A DNA stretch of 10,486 nucleotides from Pseudomonadota bacterium. Its GTDB lineage: Bacteria; Pseudomonadota; Gammaproteobacteria; Steroidobacterales; Steroidobacteraceae. The position numbers were made by a program, and so were the translations under genes. Below the pieces are notes generated by a model. That model made no database searches and was not told where the DNA came from. It worked only from the letters and a program-made list of their open reading frames with translations. The stretch lies in contig JAJXYU010000126.1 of assembly GCA_021780395.1 (NCBI GenBank), forward strand, positions 1 through 10,486. The letters are read 5' to 3'. Below, piece by piece: positions 8,478 to 10,486 of the stretch. The first letter of the stretch is position 1; each line of letters begins with the position of its first letter.

Positions 8478-9299
8478 ATGCTGAACAGACCCCTGTTGCC
8501 GATCATCGCGACGATACTGATCCTCGGCGCCGGCGTGGGTTATTACCTCGTCGAGCGGCGGCCACCGCTACCCGCGCCCGCGCCCGCGACCGTCGCGCCG
8601 GCGCCGATGCCGGCGGCGACACCCGCACCCGCACCGGCGATCGAGCATCCGGTGCCCGGCACGCCGCCCGCGGCATCCGCAGCCGCGTCGTCGGCACTGC
8701 CTGCGCTCGACGCGAGTGACGGAGCGCTGCGTGCGGCGCTCGCGGGCATCGTCGGCGCGGACGCGCTGAAGCGGTTCCTGGTGCCGGAGGATCTCATCCG
8801 GCGGATCGTCGTCACGGTCGACAACCTGCCGCGCCGGAAGCTCCCGTACGATCGCTTGCCGGTCACGACGCCGGCGGGCGGCTTCGTCGCGAGCGGCGAG
8901 GGTGCGCACGCGACGCTCGATCCGCGCAACTATGCGCGCTATACGCCGATGGTCGACGCGCTGCGCGCGATCGACATGCGTTCGCTCGCGCGGGTTTACT
9001 TTCGCTTCTACCCGCTGTTCCAGGACGCCTATCAGGACCTCGGCTATCCGAACGGGTATTTCAACGATCGCCTGGTGACGGTGATCGACCAGTTGCTCGC
9101 GACGCCCCAGCCCGCCGGGCCGGTCGATCTCGTGCAGCCGCACGTGCAGTACCATTTCGCGGATCCGGCGCTCGAGGCGTTGTCGGCGGGCCAGAAGATC
9201 CTGATCCGGATGGGACCGGACAACGCCGCGGTGGTGAAGTCGAAGCTCGCGGAATTGCGCGCGGCGCTCGTCGCCGCGCCGCCCGCGTCGGTGCATTGA
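8478..9299 (+). CDS. DUF3014 domain membrane-anchored protein
   Basis: A 273-residue protein of unknown function. One N-terminal transmembrane helix (about residues 6-25, LLPIIATILILGAGVGYYLV) is followed by a Pro/Ala-rich linker (about 29-80, many PA repeats), so the C-terminal part is probably periplasmic. The domain from about 85 to 265 matches DUF3014 as I know it: FLVPEDLIRRIVVTVDNLPRR (100-120), LDPRNYARYTPMV (147-159), YFRFYPLFQDAYQDLGYPNG (174-193), FNDRLVTVIDQLLATP (195-210) and FADPALEALSAGQKILIRMG (227-246). Conserved family content gives high confidence in the family but no function. The start at 8478 is preferred over the upstream in-frame ATG at 8445 because GGAG (8465-8468) lies nine bases before it and nothing precedes 8445. 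It lies 87 bases after the protease gene, so cotranscription is possible but not required. Confidence 0.9.
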   Translation: MLNRPLLPIIATILILGAGVGYYLVERRPPLPAPAPATVAPAPMPAATPAPAPAIEHPVPGTPPAASAAASSALPALDASDGALRAALAGIVGADALKRFLVPEDLIRRIVVTVDNLPRRKLPYDRLPVTTPAGGFVASGEGAHATLDPRNYARYTPMVDALRAIDMRSLARVYFRFYPLFQDAYQDLGYPNGYFNDRLVTVIDQLLATPQPAGPVDLVQPHVQYHFADPALEALSAGQKILIRMGPDNAAVVKSKLAELRAALVAAPPASVH

Positions 9300-9418
9300 C
9301 GCCCTGATCGGCGCCGATGCGAGTCGACGGGGTTACGTTTGCGTAATAGGACTGGTCGCCGCGTCGCGCGGCGCGTTGAATGAGCATCACGACAGCAAAT
9401 CAGAGGAAGCTTACCGCC
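9300..9418 (+). promoter_or_regulatory. Spacer with two palindromes before the lipoprotein gene
   Basis: This 119-bp gap holds a perfect 12-bp palindrome, ATCGGCGCCGAT (9307-9318), just after the DUF3014 stop. It also holds TTACG-TTTG-CGTAA (9333-9346), an inverted repeat with a four-base centre. TAATAG (9344-9349) overlaps the second repeat and could be a weak -10, but I find no good -35. AGAGGA (9402-9407) is a good ribosome site for the next gene. The first palindrome has no T-run, so a Rho-independent terminator is unlikely. The second looks like a dimeric-regulator site, with the regulator unknown. Confidence 0.4.
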
Positions 9419-10486
9419 ATGTCCAAGCCAGCTTTCACGGCACGTCGCTCGATCGACCCGGTGCGCGCGACCTGGCGCATCGCGGTGCTGCTCGCGGCAA
9501 CGGCGACGCTCGGTGCTTGTGTCGTCAGCGAGCCATACAATCCCTATCAGTCGGCCAATCCTTATTCCGGTTCCGGGTATCCGCCGAGCGCGACCGGCTA
9601 CGATGGGCAGAATCCACAGGCGAACGGACCGGTCGACAACTCCGGCGGCGGGGGTGATTACGGCGGCGGTCAGGTCTATGTCCAGGCGACGATCGCGCCG
9701 CCGCCGCTGCCGGTCTACGAGCAGCCGCCCTGTCCGGCCCCCGGCTACCTCTGGACCCCGGGCTATTGGGCGTATGGGCCCGAAGGATACTTCTGGGTGC
9801 CGGGCACCTGGGTGTTGCCGCCCGCGGTCGGTTTGCTGTGGACACCGGGTTACTGGGGATGGGGCGGCGGCGTGTTCCTGTTCCACGAGGGATACTGGGG
9901 ACCCCGGGTGGGTTTCTACGGCGGAATCAATTACGGCGGCGGTTATTTCGGCGCCGGTTTCGTCGGCGGGCGCTGGGACCGCGACCGGTTCGAGTACAAC
10001 CGGGCGGTCTCGAACGTGAACGTGAACGTGGTTCGCAACACTTATTACAACAACACCGTGATCAACAACACGGTGATCAACAACACCGTCGTGAACCAGC
10101 GGGTGAGCTATGTCGGCGGGCCGGGCGGCGTGCGCGCCGCCCCGACGCCCGCGGATCAGATCGCGGCCCGGCAGGCGCGCTTCCGCGGCGCGACCCGCAT
10201 GCAGCTCGACCAGGTGCGCGCGGCGAGCCGCGACAAAGCCCAGTTCGTGCGCTTCAACGGGGGCCGACCCCCGGTGGCGGCGACCCCGCGTCCGCAGGCG
10301 TTCACGTCGCCGCACGCGGTCCCGGCGCGCGGCGCGGTGATACCGCCCCGCAACGGCGGCCCGGCGCCGTACCAGGCGCATCCTGGGCGCAACTATCCCG
10401 CGCCGGGTGCGCCGATGCAGCGGTATTACCCGGCGCCGTCCCGGCCCGGCGCGCCGGCAGCGCCGAACTACCGGCCGATTCCGCGT
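9419..10486 (+). CDS. WxxGxW-repeat lipoprotein (partial, runs off window)
   Basis: The frame is open from the ATG to the last base (356 codons, no stop), so the 3' end is missing. An n-region rich in Arg and a hydrophobic stretch (IAVLLAATAT, 21-30) lead to the lipobox LGAC with Cys34, indicating a lipoprotein. After a Tyr/Gly/Pro/Asn-rich segment come three WxPGxW motifs: WTPGYW (112-117), WVPGTW (126-131) and WTPGYW (141-146). These match the WXXGXW repeat family (PF12779, also called YXWGXW-repeat proteins), whose function is unknown to me. A Gly/Tyr/Phe-rich part (147-185) precedes an Asn/Val stretch (199-226) with NNTVI, NNTVI, NNTVV. A Pro/Ala/Arg-rich tail follows to the window end. 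AGAGGA lies about 11 bases before the ATG. The tail may be a flexible periplasmic spacer or peptidoglycan-associated region, which is inference. Confidence 0.88.
   Translation, partial: MSKPAFTARRSIDPVRATWRIAVLLAATATLGACVVSEPYNPYQSANPYSGSGYPPSATGYDGQNPQANGPVDNSGGGGDYGGGQVYVQATIAPPPLPVYEQPPCPAPGYLWTPGYWAYGPEGYFWVPGTWVLPPAVGLLWTPGYWGWGGGVFLFHEGYWGPRVGFYGGINYGGGYFGAGFVGGRWDRDRFEYNRAVSNVNVNVVRNTYYNNTVINNTVINNTVVNQRVSYVGGPGGVRAAPTPADQIAARQARFRGATRMQLDQVRAASRDKAQFVRFNGGRPPVAATPRPQAFTSPHAVPARGAVIPPRNGGPAPYQAHPGRNYPAPGAPMQRYYPAPSRPGAPAAPNYRPIPR
10049..10093 (+). repeat. Three in-frame 15-bp tandem repeats in lipoprotein gene
   Basis: Three adjacent 15-bp units (10049-10063, 10064-10078, 10079-10093) encode NNTVI, NNTVI and NNTVV at residues 211-225. 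Units one and two differ by one base (ACC versus ACG). Unit three differs from unit one in the last two codons. The high DNA-level identity suggests recent tandem duplication, and the unit count could vary between strains. Confidence 0.85.

Noticed and set aside
9044..10381. 445-codon minus-strand frame across the DUF3014 and lipoprotein genes
   Set aside because: It crosses two well-supported opposite-strand genes and their spacer. The product is low-complexity and no ribosome site or family is visible.

Overview
The window is very GC-rich DNA packed with genes of proteobacterial type. An FdsGBA/FdsD NAD-linked formate dehydrogenase next to DUF3014 and WxxGxW-repeat proteins suggests a high-GC beta- or gammaproteobacterium (Burkholderiales- or Xanthomonadales-like). 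There is no 16S or other marker here, so the genus stays open. I see no mobile element, CRISPR array, tRNA or rRNA.

Layout. (1) 10-1980: a divergent oxidoreductase pair, a glucose 1-dehydrogenase-like SDR on the minus strand and a zinc-free quinone oxidoreductase of the PIG3/zeta-crystallin type on the plus strand, sharing a 117-bp intergenic region. (2) 1977-7195, minus strand: the formate dehydrogenase operon fdsG-fdsB-fdsA-fdsD. It is tightly spaced (4-bp ATGA overlap, 20-bp gap, 7-bp gap). Its last gene meets the quinone oxidoreductase gene tail to tail, with both stop codons inside one CTAG. (3) 7196-7382: a divergent regulatory region containing GC-rich direct repeats and palindromes. 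(4) 7383-10486, plus strand: three cell-envelope genes, namely an exported protein with two retropepsin-like DTG domains, a membrane-anchored DUF3014 protein and a WxxGxW-repeat lipoprotein that runs off the window end.

How they work together. FdsA oxidises formate at a cysteine-ligated molybdenum (or tungsten) bis-MGD centre. Electrons pass through FeS clusters to the FMN of FdsB and reduce NAD+, so the operon makes cytoplasmic NADH from formate. The usual fdsC (FdhD-like sulfur-transfer chaperone) and the LysR-type regulator fdsR are not at their usual places beside the operon. The flanking SDR and quinone reductase also handle NAD(P)H, but a functional link is only inference. The three envelope genes have separate spacers of 87 and 119 bp with their own small inverted repeats, and they may be separately transcribed.

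I do not see an obviously new multi-gene system. The most notable points are the pepsin-like two-DTG bacterial protein, the operon lacking fdsC, the shared CTAG stops with a low-complexity FdsD tail, and operator-like repeats in the intergenic regions.
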